DNA of 64,000 bases from Mycobacterium lehmannii (GTDB taxonomy: Bacteria; Actinomycetota; Actinomycetes; Mycobacteriales; Mycobacteriaceae), in contig NZ_NKCN01000007.1 of NCBI RefSeq assembly GCF_002245535.1, positions 62,001-126,000 on the forward strand, in the 5' to 3' direction. This document shows positions 50,367-60,093 of the stretch, piece after piece; position 1 is the first letter of the stretch, and each line of letters opens with the position of its first letter. The notes under the pieces are model-generated. The model was not told the origin of the DNA, searched no databases, and saw only the letters and a list, made by a program, of their open reading frames with translations. The position numbers and the translations under genes were made by a program.

Positions 50367-51766
50367 TAAAACAGACGTTTGGCGAGCTTGAGAGCCTTCT
50401 CTGTATACGGGGGATAGATGAACGCGCCGACATCGGGTCGGGTCGGCTTGGTCATCACGGTCTTCTTGTGACTGAACTGCTCGAAGCCGTAGCGGCCGTG
50501 GTAGGCGCCCATGCCCGAGGGACCGACGCCGCCGAACGGCAGCTTGTTGGTGGCGAAGTGGAACAGCAGGTGGTTGACCACCATCCCGCCGGCCGGCACC
50601 TCCTTGATCACCCGTTCCCTGATGCTCTTGGTCTTGGTGAACAGGTAGGCCGCCAGCGGTTTCGGCCGCGAATTGACGAAACTGATTGCATCGTCAAGTG
50701 ATTGGACAGTCACGACGGGCAGGATCGGGCCGAATATTTCGTCGGTCATCAACGGTTCCGCCGGGTCGGGGTCGACGACGACGGTCGGCTGGATGCTGAT
50801 CTTCGACGCGTCCGAACCGCCGCCGACGACCACCTCACCCTTGGTCGCGGCCAACGCGTCGGTCAGCCGCCCGAAGTGGCGTTCGTTGACAATGCGTTTA
50901 CCGCCGGGGTTCTCCGACTCGAACGTCGCCACCGCCTCTTTGATCTTGTCGACCAGCTTGTCGCGTATCTTCGCGTCGGCGAGCACATAGTCAGGCGCGA
51001 TGCAGATCTGCCCGGAGTTGATCAGCTTCGTCCACGCGATGCGCTTGGCCGCGACATCGATGTCGGCATCGGCGGAGACGATCACCGGGCTCTTCCCGCC
51101 GAGTTCGAGCGTGACCGGCGTCAGATGCGGTGCGGCGCGTTCGTAGACCTTGCGGCCGATCTCGGTGCCGCCGGTAAAGCAGATGTGGTCGAAGCCCTGC
51201 GCGATGAGCTCCTGGCTGACCGAGCCATCGCCCTCGACCACCGCGATCGCGTCGGAGTCGAGGTAGCGCGGCACCAGTTCGGCCATCAGCGCTGAGGACG
51301 CCGGACAGACCTCCGAGGGCTTGAGGACCACGGTGTTGCCCGCCGCGATCGCCCCGATCGCCGGGCCGAGCGTCAGCACGAACGGGAAGTTCCACGCGCC
51401 GATGACCAGCACCGTGCCGAACGGTTCGTATTCGACCCAGCCCCGGCCGGGCAGCTGCGACATCTCGAGCAGCCGATAGCGGCGCTTGGTCCACTTCTTG
51501 ACGTTCTTGGCGGCGTCCTTGGCCTCACCCGCGGTGCTGGCGATGTCGGCCAGCCACGCCTCGAAGCGGTTGCGCCCGAGATCCTGTTCGAGCGCGGCGG
51601 CGATGGCCTCCTCGTTCTCGACGGCGAGGCGTTCGATCGCCTTGAGCTGCCGTATGCGCCACTCGATGTCCCTCGTGCGGCCGGTCTTGAAGGTCTCGCG
51701 CAGGCGACGCACGATGCTGGGGATGTCTTCGGTGGCTTGTGCCGGAGTGGCGATATCGGTGGTCAT
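50366..51766 (-). CDS. Class 3-type aldehyde dehydrogenase (Rv0147-like)
   Basis: 466 residues. N126 in GAWNFPF, general base E221 in TLELGGKSPV, nucleophile C255 in NSGQICIAPDYVL, and FGPILPVVTV near the C-terminus. It resembles fatty aldehyde dehydrogenases (ALDH3), oxidising long-chain aldehydes to acids with NAD(P). First gene of the ALDH-SDR-QOR-HAD group; a perfect palindrome lies 40 bases upstream. Confidence 0.9.
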   Translation of the reverse strand: MTTDIATPAQATEDIPSIVRRLRETFKTGRTRDIEWRIRQLKAIERLAVENEEAIAAALEQDLGRNRFEAWLADIASTAGEAKDAAKNVKKWTKRRYRLLEMSQLPGRGWVEYEPFGTVLVIGAWNFPFVLTLGPAIGAIAAGNTVVLKPSEVCPASSALMAELVPRYLDSDAIAVVEGDGSVSQELIAQGFDHICFTGGTEIGRKVYERAAPHLTPVTLELGGKSPVIVSADADIDVAAKRIAWTKLINSGQICIAPDYVLADAKIRDKLVDKIKEAVATFESENPGGKRIVNERHFGRLTDALAATKGEVVVGGGSDASKISIQPTVVVDPDPAEPLMTDEIFGPILPVVTVQSLDDAISFVNSRPKPLAAYLFTKTKSIRERVIKEVPAGGMVVNHLLFHFATNKLPFGGVGPSGMGAYHGRYGFEQFSHKKTVMTKPTRPDVGAFIYPPYTEKALKLAKRLF

Positions 51767-51805
51767 GGGGAGTCCTTCCTGACCCGAGGAATGCCCCGAT
51801 CCTAA

Positions 51806-51817
51806 CCAACCGGTTGG
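51806..51817. promoter_or_regulatory. Perfect palindrome CCAACCGGTTGG upstream of the ALDH gene
   Basis: A 12-base perfect palindrome in the gap between the ALDH start (51766) and the methyltransferase stop (51837). TetR-family regulators bind such sequences, and a tetR gene lies 1 kb upstream on the same strand. A two-mismatch relative is at 32722-32733. Confidence 0.45.
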
Positions 51818-51836
51818 GCCGCCCAGAAGGGCTCTC

Positions 51837-52826
<990 letters not shown>

Positions 52827-53480
52827 TCAGGATTGCAGGCGCCACAGATTGTTGGACATCAGCAGCTCGAATTGGCGCACCACCGCTTTGAGCTCTTCGT
52901 GGCTGCCGACGAAGCCGGCGTAGAAGCCCATCCCCCACATCACCGCGACCAGCATCTCGACCAGCGAGTCGACCTCGGTGTCGGTGGTGAGCTCGCCGCG
53001 TGCGATCGCGTCGTTGACGGCCCAGGCCACGAACTCGCGGGAGTGCTTGAGCGAGTCGTGCTCCTCGTCGCTGAGCTCCGGATGGCGCTGAGCCTCAAGC
53101 ACCGACGTCACCAAAAACGCTGCGGCCGAACGATCTTCGGAATCGGCCTGCATCGCCGCCGTGAAGTACGCCGACAACCTGGCGAGCAGTTTGGTTTCGT
53201 TTTGCGCGCGCGCTTTCCCGGCGTTAACTATCGCGGCGTTGGTCTGCTGCACGACTTCACGCCATAAAACCTGCTTATTGGCGAAATAGTGGTTGATCGC
53301 GGGGCGGGTCAGATCCGCGCGAATGGCGATCGCCTGGAAGGTCGCGGCATCGTATCCGAGTTCGCTGAAAACCTCGCGCGCGGCTCCTATGATGCGCTCA
53401 CGCGTCTCGGCAGCCTTCGCTGCGGGGGGACGACCCGGACCTCTACTCGCCGTATGCGGCACGGTCAAATTGTGCCACAC
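52827..53480 (-). CDS. TetR family regulator (Rv0144-like)
   Basis: 217 residues from GTG 53480, with AGAGG upstream; other starts nearby are possible. TetR helix-turn-helix: TRERIIGAAREVFSELGYDA, IRADLTRPAINHYFANKQVL. The C-terminal region is typical of TetR_C domains. Divergent from another tetR at 53608. It may regulate the neighbouring methyltransferase or ALDH group. Confidence 0.85.
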   Translation of the reverse strand: MWHNLTVPHTASRGPGRPPAAKAAETRERIIGAAREVFSELGYDAATFQAIAIRADLTRPAINHYFANKQVLWREVVQQTNAAIVNAGKARAQNETKLLARLSAYFTAAMQADSEDRSAAAFLVTSVLEAQRHPELSDEEHDSLKHSREFVAWAVNDAIARGELTTDTEVDSLVEMLVAVMWGMGFYAGFVGSHEELKAVVRQFELLMSNNLWRLQS

Positions 53481-53607
53481 GTCACTTACCTCTTCAGACG
53501 TCCGCTTCGCCAGAGGCTCCGACCAGCCTTTTATCAGCAAATTGCGGACTTTGCGGTCGGAAATTCAACGTAGAGAATCGGCCCGACTTAGAACTAATGT
53601 CCACGTA

Positions 53608-54174
53608 ATGGGGAGCGTCGTATCGCGGGACGGTTACTTCGACGTGGGTATCGAGATCCTGTCCGACCTGGGTTACGGCGGTCTGAAGCTCGCGGAGGTC
53701 TGTCAACGTCTCGGGGTCACGACCGGCTCGTTCTACCACTACTTCCCGAACTGGCCCGCCTACACCAGGGAACTGCTCGCGCACTGGACACAGGAACGCA
53801 CCGTGCGGGTGATCGAAGCGGTGCGCGCCGAGCCCAACCCGCGGCGACGCATCGACGCCCTGTTCGAGTCGGCCTTCGACGTGCCCCACAGCGCCGAATC
53901 CGCCATTCGCGTGTGGAGTGCGCTGGACCCACACGTGCACGAGGTACAGGTGGCGGTCGACCAGCAGCGCTTCGACATCCTGTACGAGTCGGCCTTCGAG
54001 ATCCTGCAGCACAAGAGGCAGGCGCAGCTCTTCGCCGAGTGCGCGGTGTACGTGTTCGTCGGTTATGAGCAGACGACGTTGCCGCGCGACCCCGAGGGGT
54101 TGCGATGGATCTCCGCGGAGTTGCGCGAGGCCCTCGATGACGGTCGGTTCGCGACGGTTCCCGACGGTGATTAG
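53608..54174 (+). CDS. TetR family regulator of the FUSC transporter
   Basis: 188 residues. VVSRDGYFDVGIEILSDLGY and VCQRLGVTTGSFYHYFPNWP form the DNA-binding domain; the C-terminal part matches the TetR_C type with PEGLRWISAELREAL. A TAATGT -10 box (53595-53600) ends seven bases before the ATG, suggesting a leaderless mRNA. The FUSC gene follows after 14 bases, so it probably controls that transporter. Confidence 0.8.
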   Translation: MGSVVSRDGYFDVGIEILSDLGYGGLKLAEVCQRLGVTTGSFYHYFPNWPAYTRELLAHWTQERTVRVIEAVRAEPNPRRRIDALFESAFDVPHSAESAIRVWSALDPHVHEVQVAVDQQRFDILYESAFEILQHKRQAQLFAECAVYVFVGYEQTTLPRDPEGLRWISAELREALDDGRFATVPDGD

Positions 54175-54188
54175 CGCGGGCATCGGGG

Positions 54189-56357
54189 TTGTCGCTCACT
54201 GAAGCCGTCGCCCCGGTGTGGCGCCACGCGGAGAACCGACTGCGACGGCGCGATCCCGAACTCGACGCGCTTCGCCGTGCGGTCCGGGCGGCGATCGTGC
54301 TGCCGATCGCCGCCGCGGTGAGCTTCGCGGTCGGCGGTGGGACCCAGACGCCGATGATCACGATCTTCGGTTCGGTCGCGCTGCTGATCCTGGTCGACTT
54401 TCCGGGGAACCGGCCGGCTCGCGCGCTGGCCTACCTCGGGCTCGCCTTCAACGGCGCCGTCCTGATCACGCTCGGCACCCTGGTGGCTCCGCATCCGTGG
54501 CTCGCCGTCGCGGCGATGTTCGTCCTCGGGGTGGTGGTCACGTTCTCCGGGGTGCTCAGCGAGATCATCGCCGCCGGGCAGCGCGCCACGCTGATGACCT
54601 TCGTGTTGCCCGCGTGCACTCCCCCAGGGCCCATACCCGATCGGCTGCTCGGCTGGTCCATAGCCCTGGTGTTCTGTGTGCCCGCCGCGCTGTTCCTCCT
54701 GCCGCCGCGCCACCACGACGAGCTGCGCAGCGGTGCCGCGCGCGTGTGCGACCGGTTGGCCGACTGTCTGCAGGGCACCACCCCGGCCAGGAACGTGACC
54801 CGGGCGATGAACCAACTGTGGGAAACGTTCCTGGGTGCCGACTACCGACCCGTCGCGCTCACCGCGGGCAGCCGCGCCCTGGTCCGGGTGGTCGACGACC
54901 TCGGTTGGCTGTCGGACCGGATCACCGACGGCACGGGGCAACTCCTCGGCGAGATGAAACACCCGCTGATCCGGGTGCTGCGCGATTCGGCCGCAGTACT
55001 GCAGATCTCCGACGTCTCGACCCGCGCCGCCCGCACCGCGGACCTCGACGCGGCGCTCACCGAACTGCGCGAGATCGCCCAGGGGCACTACCGCGAGGAC
55101 ATCCTCGAGATCCTCGCATCGTCGGACGAGGCAGACGCGATCACCGTCGGCCGCCATCTGCTTGCGCGACGCACCTTCTCGGCGACGGTAGGCGTCACCG
55201 GCCGAATCATCCGCAACGCCGCCGCCGCCGACGCGCGCCCGGTGTGGGCGAGGGTGCTGGGCCGTGGCTTGCCCAAGACCGGCACCGCCGACTGGGTGAT
55301 GCCGGAGACAACGGCCGTCGCAGCGATCACCCGCGGATTCCTCGCCACCCGAGCGGTGGTGTGGCGCAACAGCATTCGTACGGGGCTCGGCTTGGCGCTG
55401 GCGGTCGCCGTCACTCACCTGTTCCCGCTCGAGCACGGCTTCTGGGTCGTGCTCGGAGCGATGTCGGTGCTGCGCAGCAGCGCGCTGACGACCGGCACGC
55501 GGATGTTGCGGGCGGTCGCCGGTACCGCGATCGGATTTCTGTTGGGCGTCGGGCTCATCGAGCTCGTCGGCGTCGATCCCGTGGTCATGTGGATGCTCCT
55601 GCCGACGGTGGCCTTCGGGTCCGCCTTCGTTCCGGAGGTCGCGTCCTTCATCGCCGGCCAGGCCGCGTTCACGATGATGGTGCTGATCATCTTCAACCTG
55701 ATCGCGCCGACGGGGTGGAGCGTCGGGCTGATCCGCGTGGAGGATGTCGTGGTCGGCGCACTCGTCGGGGTGGTGGTGTCGGTCCTGTTGTGGCCGCGGG
55801 GGGTGGGTAACCGGTTGGGACGGGCCATCGACGACGCGTTCGCCGTCGGCGCGACATTCCTCAAGGCCGCGGTGCTGAGGGTGACCCGCGGGGCGTCGGA
55901 GGAGGCCGCCGATCGGGTGATCGCGCTGAGCCAGCAGGCGCTACGGGCGACGCGGACCGTGGACGACGCAGTGCGACAGTTCCTTTCGGAGAGCAGCGGG
56001 CCCACCGATATCCGCGGACCCGCGGTCCGATCGGCGAACCGGGCCATCAGGCTGCGCGCCGCCGCCGAACTGATCGCCGATGTCGTCCCCCCGCCGCACG
56101 GAATCTATCCCCGGACAAGGCTGGTGCTCGAAACCCACGCCGAGGCGATCTGCGCGAGGGTCACCAGCGGCGCGGTCGATCCGCCGCCACCACTCAGCGA
56201 CGACTTCGTGACGGCGCTGCGCGCCGAGGCCACCGACGACGACCTCGCGGTCCCCGCGGCGCTGCCTTTGGTGGCCGTCGCGGCCCATCTCGGGGCACTG
56301 AACTTGCTGTACCCCAATGGTGCACCGGCACGGTCGATCAACGGCGGTGAGGCATGA
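54189..56357 (+). CDS. FUSC family integral membrane transporter
   Basis: 722 residues. Two clusters of about five to six membrane helices (about 35-175 and 400-540) each precede a cytosolic helical region, the layout of fusaric-acid resistance/AaeB-type efflux proteins. Segments include GSVALLILVDFPGNRPARAL and FWVVLGAMSVLRSSALTTGT. It likely exports aromatic acids or similar compounds. The start at TTG 54189 is the best near the tetR stop; a GTG further in at 54217 is possible. The 3' end overlaps the convergent pirin gene by 20 bases. Confidence 0.8.
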   Translation: MSLTEAVAPVWRHAENRLRRRDPELDALRRAVRAAIVLPIAAAVSFAVGGGTQTPMITIFGSVALLILVDFPGNRPARALAYLGLAFNGAVLITLGTLVAPHPWLAVAAMFVLGVVVTFSGVLSEIIAAGQRATLMTFVLPACTPPGPIPDRLLGWSIALVFCVPAALFLLPPRHHDELRSGAARVCDRLADCLQGTTPARNVTRAMNQLWETFLGADYRPVALTAGSRALVRVVDDLGWLSDRITDGTGQLLGEMKHPLIRVLRDSAAVLQISDVSTRAARTADLDAALTELREIAQGHYREDILEILASSDEADAITVGRHLLARRTFSATVGVTGRIIRNAAAADARPVWARVLGRGLPKTGTADWVMPETTAVAAITRGFLATRAVVWRNSIRTGLGLALAVAVTHLFPLEHGFWVVLGAMSVLRSSALTTGTRMLRAVAGTAIGFLLGVGLIELVGVDPVVMWMLLPTVAFGSAFVPEVASFIAGQAAFTMMVLIIFNLIAPTGWSVGLIRVEDVVVGALVGVVVSVLLWPRGVGNRLGRAIDDAFAVGATFLKAAVLRVTRGASEEAADRVIALSQQALRATRTVDDAVRQFLSESSGPTDIRGPAVRSANRAIRLRAAAELIADVVPPPHGIYPRTRLVLETHAEAICARVTSGAVDPPPPLSDDFVTALRAEATDDDLAVPAALPLVAVAAHLGALNLLYPNGAPARSINGGEA

Positions 56358-57306
56358 GGGCGTTCGGAGGAATCTGTCCGAACCTGCCCGCCTGGTAGTC
56401 CTCGAGCGCCTGAATGAGTTCGGACTTGCTGTTCATCACGAACGGGCCGTACTGGAACACGGGTTCGCGAATCGGGAGGCCGCCGAGGATCAGTACTTCA
56501 AGCGCGGGACGGTGAGCGTCCTGGCTCCGGTGTGCTTCCACCTTGATCCGGTCGCCGGGCCCCAGTACCGCAAGCTGGCCCTGGTGGATCGGGTGTGCGA
56601 CGGGGCCGACCGTACCGCGCCCGGACAGCACGTAGACCAGCGCGTTGAAGTCGCGTCTCCACGGCAGGTGGAGTTGTGCACCGGGTTGAATCGTGGTATG
56701 TGCCAACGTGATCGGCGTATGTGTCGCACCAGGGCCGATGTGGCCGTCGACGTCACCGGCGACGATTCGGACCAGCGCGCCGCCGTCGTCGGACGACAAC
56801 AGCTTGACCTGGCCGCCCTCGATGGCCTGGTATCTCGGCGTCGCGAACTTGTCCTTGCGGGGCAGGTTGACCCACAGCTGGATGCCGTGGAACATGCCGC
56901 CACTTTCGACGAGTTCGGCGGGTGGCGTCTCGATGTGCAGAATGCCCGAACCGGCGGTCATCCACTGAGTGGCGCCATCGGTGATCAGCCCGCCGCCACC
57001 GTGGGAGTCCTGGTGCGCGAATCGCCCGTCGATCATGTAGGTGACGGTTTCGAACCCGCGGTGCGGATGCCAGTCGGTGCCTCGCGGCTCTCCCGGCTCG
57101 TACTCCACCTCGCCCATCTGGTCCATGTGAACGAACGGATCGAGCTCGGCGGCAGAGACTCCGGCGAACGCGCGGACGACAGGGAAACCCTCGCCTTCGA
57201 AGCCGCGCGGCCCGGTGGTGATCGACCGCACGGGGCGGTCGGTGTCCGACGGTCCGGCTGTGGTGATACGGGGAAGGGTGAGCGTATCGGCGGTAACTGC
57301 AGGCAT
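56338..57306 (-). CDS. Pirin family protein, second copy
   Basis: 322 residues. Metal ligands H80 and H82 in WHPHRGFETVTY, H124 and E126 in GILHIETP, as in true pirins. Longer than the pirin at 3380 and with the N-terminal segment RSITTGPRGFEGEGFPVVRA of the canonical two-cupin type. Possible quercetinase-like or regulatory function. The ATG at 57306 is one of several close starts (57315 also in frame). Confidence 0.85.
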   Translation of the reverse strand: MPAVTADTLTLPRITTAGPSDTDRPVRSITTGPRGFEGEGFPVVRAFAGVSAAELDPFVHMDQMGEVEYEPGEPRGTDWHPHRGFETVTYMIDGRFAHQDSHGGGGLITDGATQWMTAGSGILHIETPPAELVESGGMFHGIQLWVNLPRKDKFATPRYQAIEGGQVKLLSSDDGGALVRIVAGDVDGHIGPGATHTPITLAHTTIQPGAQLHLPWRRDFNALVYVLSGRGTVGPVAHPIHQGQLAVLGPGDRIKVEAHRSQDAHRPALEVLILGGLPIREPVFQYGPFVMNSKSELIQALEDYQAGRFGQIPPNALMPHRR

Positions 57307-57383
57307 GCATTGCATAACCGGACTGCAGTCCGATCCATTCCATGCCTGTGGATAACTTATCGCGGGTTGACGCACCCCGCAGC

Positions 57384-57389
57384 TAGGCT
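57384..57389 (+). promoter_or_regulatory. -10 box for leaderless small gene
   Basis: TAGGCT ends seven bases before the ATG at 57397. No Shine-Dalgarno sequence is present, consistent with a leaderless transcript. Confidence 0.35.
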
Positions 57390-57396
57390 CTCGCAC

Positions 57397-57666
57397 ATGC
57401 GTTCGAATCAAGTATCCGATGTGCTCACCACGCTGGAGTCGCTGTACCGAGAGCTTGCGGGTCTCCGGCTCGACGGGTTGACGCGCACCGAGCTTTACGC
57501 GCTGATCGAACAGCTCGACAAGCTCGACAATCAGGTAGCGGAACTCGAGCAGCGACTGTTCGGCCGCCTGCTTCTCGACCGGAGCGCGACTCCGCGGGAT
57601 GTGGCCAGGCGCTTGCGTATTTCTGCAGGAGAGGCACAGCGGCGGCTGGGTCAGGCGGCTTCTTAG
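57397..57666 (+). CDS. Short DUF222/13E12-like protein, apparently lacking the HNH domain
   Basis: 89 residues. LDGLTRTELYALIEQLDKLD and RRLRISAGEAQRRLGQAAS resemble the N-terminal helical part of DUF222/13E12-repeat proteins, which usually continue for about 300 residues into an HNH endonuclease domain. Here a TAG stop follows directly, and the downstream sequence belongs to a convergent gene. It is either a decayed copy or a stand-alone helical protein; the intact promoter-like -10 box argues for expression. Confidence 0.5.
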   Translation: MRSNQVSDVLTTLESLYRELAGLRLDGLTRTELYALIEQLDKLDNQVAELEQRLFGRLLLDRSATPRDVARRLRISAGEAQRRLGQAAS

Positions 57667-57684
57667 CCATGAGTGGGAGCGCGG

Positions 57685-57993
57685 TCAGTCCGCCTTGGGT
57701 TTGAGCGTCCATGCGGGAATCCAGTGCGTGACGGGTTTCCGGCGCGCGCCGTAGGCGATTTCGTAGGTCACCAGCCCCCACCAGTAGCCCTGCTCGCACA
57801 AACCCCAGCACGTCAGTCGCCCTTCAACGACCGCGTGCATCTGCAGACCGGCCGGGTTGTAGCCGCCGACGGCATGCGGTTCGCGCGGAAAGACCGCAGC
57901 CAGATCGACGAGCACGGCGATCGGCGGATCGACACGACGGAAGGCTTGCTGAACGGGCTGGCCGTTGTACCCGATGCCCTTCAGCTCGCCCAT
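57685..57993 (-). CDS. Hypothetical protein
   Basis: 102 residues from the ATG at 57993, which lies six bases after TATGAT (57994-58005 region on the minus strand), a consensus -10 box; the transcript should be leaderless. Aromatic- and Gly-rich sequence with GELKGIGYNGQPVQQAFRRV and LTCWGLCEQGYWWGLVTYEI, two cysteines, no signal peptide. No family recognised. Longer frames reaching 58203 have no promoter or ribosome site. Confidence 0.6.
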   Translation of the reverse strand: MGELKGIGYNGQPVQQAFRRVDPPIAVLVDLAAVFPREPHAVGGYNPAGLQMHAVVEGRLTCWGLCEQGYWWGLVTYEIAYGARRKPVTHWIPAWTLKPKAD

Positions 57994-57999
57994 CGCTCG

Positions 58000-58005
58000 A
58001 TCATA
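58000..58005 (-). promoter_or_regulatory. Consensus -10 box TATGAT
   Basis: TATGAT on the minus strand, six bases before the ATG at 57993. No clear -35 box. Leaderless start inferred. Confidence 0.45.
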
Positions 58006-58140
58006 CGTTCGAACAGCTGGTTGCTGGACGCGAACCCTCCCGTGACCGCGCGCGTGGCGGCCGGCACCATTGCTCACCGCTCCGGCAGTGGGCCAGATCG
58101 GACGTCCGAACATGGGCACTCGGCTGCCCCGCAGCACTAT

Positions 58141-58171
58141 TCCTGCCATCCGGCAATCAATTTCTGCCATC
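58141..58171. promoter_or_regulatory. Direct repeats CTGCCATC upstream of the secreted-protein gene
   Basis: CTGCCATC occurs at 58143 and again at 58164, a 21-base period equal to two helical turns, with further similarity around each copy. A CCACGTGG palindrome follows near 58188. All lie 5' of the gene at 58278, in the 284-base gap 57994-58277, where no additional gene is supported. Confidence 0.3.
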
Positions 58172-58277
58172 GGAATTAAAGCCTCTGACCACGTGGTTTC
58201 CAAGATCAGCTGCAGCTACGAACCGCGACACATGCCACGGCTCGGATACGAAACGAACAAAAGAAGAAGGCTCGAAA

Positions 58278-58577
58278 ATGAAGAAGTTTGGTATCGCTAC
58301 CGTCGCCGCTAGCGCCCTTGCCGCCGCTCTGATCGGACTGGCCGCACCCGTCCAGGCCGCACCATCCGGACCCGGGAGTGCGCAGCAGACCATCAGCGAG
58401 CTGGAATCGCAGGGCTACCACGTGATCGTGAACCGCATCGGTAACGCCCCGCTGGACAAGGCGTCCGTGGTGGCGGTGCGCCCCGGTCAGACCTATACCC
58501 AGACCGACAGCCTGGGCGTCGGTGGTGACCGCAACACCCGGGTGATCAACAAGACGATCTATGTAGACGTCAAGTAG
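58278..58577 (+). CDS. Small secreted mycobacterial protein
   Basis: 99 residues. Signal peptide (KKFGIATVAASALAAALIGL) with cleavage near VQA-AP (after residue 27). The mature domain begins SAQQTISELESQGYHVIVNR and carries a PASTA-like alpha-beta pattern, ending NKTIYVDVK. Related small exported proteins are common in mycobacteria; function is unknown. An AGAAGG ribosome-site-like stretch precedes the ATG, and a strong terminator follows. Confidence 0.8.
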   Translation: MKKFGIATVAASALAAALIGLAAPVQAAPSGPGSAQQTISELESQGYHVIVNRIGNAPLDKASVVAVRPGQTYTQTDSLGVGGDRNTRVINKTIYVDVK

Positions 58578-58592
58578 CTACCCCGCAACACA

Positions 58593-58626
58593 GGCCCCCG
58601 GATGCACCCCCTGGCATCCGGGGGCC
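58593..58626. terminator. Intrinsic-type terminator after the secreted-protein gene
   Basis: GGCCCCCGGATGC (58593-58605), 8-base loop, GCATCCGGGGGCC (58614-58626), a perfect 13-base GC-rich stem. No long T-run follows, as is usual in mycobacteria. It lies 15 bases after the stop at 58577. Confidence 0.75.
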
Positions 58627-58681
58627 GTCCATTTCAGCGAACAAGTGTTTCGGAATGCGCAGGCGTGGCTAACACACTGTC

Positions 58682-60064
58682 GTGGCCTTCGACCTGACGC
58701 CCACCGAGGCGCAGCACGACCTGGCGCGACGGACCCACGAGTTCGCCGAAGAGGTGGTCCGGCCCGTCGCGCTCGAGTACGATCAACGCCAGGAGTTCCC
58801 CTGGCCGGTCCTCGAGGAAGCCGCCACGCGGGGCTTCTACAATCCCCTGTTCTATCGCGACCTCATCGGCGACCCGACCGGGCTTTCCCTGCCGATGTTC
58901 ATGGAGGAGCTCTTCTGGGGATGCGCCGGCATCGGCCTGGCCGTGGTCATGCCCGCGCTCGCGCTGTCGGCCATCGGCCAGGCCGCCTCGCCCGAACAGA
59001 TGCTTCAGTGGGCACCCGAATGCTTCGGCACCCCAGGCGATCTCAAGCTGGCGGCGCTGGCGATCTCCGAACCCGAGGGCGGCAGCGACGTCCGCAACCT
59101 GCGCACCACGGCCCGGCGCGACGGCAACGACTGGATCATCGACGGCCACAAGATGTGGATCGGCAACGGCGGCATCGCCAACGTGCACGTGGTCAACGCC
59201 GTCGTCGACCAGGAACTCGGACACAAGGGCCAAGCGCTCTTCATCGTCCCCGGTGGCACCCCGGGTCTGGAGATGGTCCGCAAGCTCGACAAGCTCGGCT
59301 GCCGCGCCTCGCACACCGCGGAGCTGGAGTTCAACGGCGTGCGCGTCCCCGCCGACAACCTGCTCGGCGGCCAAGAGAAACTCGACTACAAGCTGGCCAA
59401 AGCCCGCGAAGCCGTCGAAGGCGCCAAGCACTCCGGCTCGGCCACGCTCGGCACCTTCGAACAGACGCGGCCGATGGTCGCCGCCCAAGCCCTCGGAATC
59501 GCCCGGGCCGCGCTCGAATACGCCACGGAGTACGCCAATCGGCGAGAAGCGTTCGGCGCCCCCATCATCGACAACCAAGGCATCGCGTTCCCACTCGCCG
59601 AACTGGCGACCACGCTCGACGGCGCCCGCCTGCTCACCTGGCGCGCGTCGTGGATGGCCGCCAGCGGCGTCCCGTTCGAACGCGGCGAGGGCTCGATGTC
59701 CAAGCTCGCGGCCAGCGAGGTCGCGGTCCGCGCCACCGAACGCGCCATCCAGACAATGGGCGGCTGGGGCTACATCACCGACCATCCCGTCGAGAAGTGG
59801 TACCGGGATGCCAAGCTGTACACCATCTTCGAGGGCACCAGCGAGATTCAGCGGGTCGTGATCGCCAATGCGCTCGGCGCCGCCGACGGGAAGCCCCCGC
59901 TGCACTTCGACCTCGAACCGAGCGGCGGACCGTTCAACCGCATGTTCGGTCGCGGTACTCCGCTACGCGGTCGGGCCGCCGATGCCGCGCTTTCGGCCAA
60001 GGATCGGGTGCCCGCGCCGATAATGCGGTTGGCGATGAACGTGTTGCGCCCGCCTCGCAAATGA
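58682..60064 (+). CDS. Acyl-CoA dehydrogenase (FadE)
   Basis: 460 residues. ALAISEPEGGSDVRNLRTTA, IIDGHKMWIGNGGIANVHVV and catalytic-glutamate region TIFEGTSEIQRVVIANALGA. A roughly 50-residue C-terminal extension rich in Pro/Arg (GRGTPLRGRAADAALS, ending LRPPRK) exceeds the usual length. The GTG start at 58682 lies close to a TAACAC stretch; leadering is unclear. It may be co-transcribed with the DUF427 gene 29 bases downstream. Confidence 0.87.
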   Translation: MAFDLTPTEAQHDLARRTHEFAEEVVRPVALEYDQRQEFPWPVLEEAATRGFYNPLFYRDLIGDPTGLSLPMFMEELFWGCAGIGLAVVMPALALSAIGQAASPEQMLQWAPECFGTPGDLKLAALAISEPEGGSDVRNLRTTARRDGNDWIIDGHKMWIGNGGIANVHVVNAVVDQELGHKGQALFIVPGGTPGLEMVRKLDKLGCRASHTAELEFNGVRVPADNLLGGQEKLDYKLAKAREAVEGAKHSGSATLGTFEQTRPMVAAQALGIARAALEYATEYANRREAFGAPIIDNQGIAFPLAELATTLDGARLLTWRASWMAASGVPFERGEGSMSKLAASEVAVRATERAIQTMGGWGYITDHPVEKWYRDAKLYTIFEGTSEIQRVVIANALGAADGKPPLHFDLEPSGGPFNRMFGRGTPLRGRAADAALSAKDRVPAPIMRLAMNVLRPPRK

Positions 60065-60093
60065 CTCGCGGATAAGCAGACAAGGGGTGCCCG

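Noticed and set aside
54171..55436. Open frame of about 421 codons antisense to the FUSC gene
   Set aside because: Arg/Gly/Asp-rich shadow; the plus strand encodes clear membrane helices.
58645..60075. Second plus-strand frame of about 476 codons over the FadE gene
   Set aside because: The frame at 58682-60064 carries all acyl-CoA dehydrogenase motifs; this one is an Arg-rich shadow.
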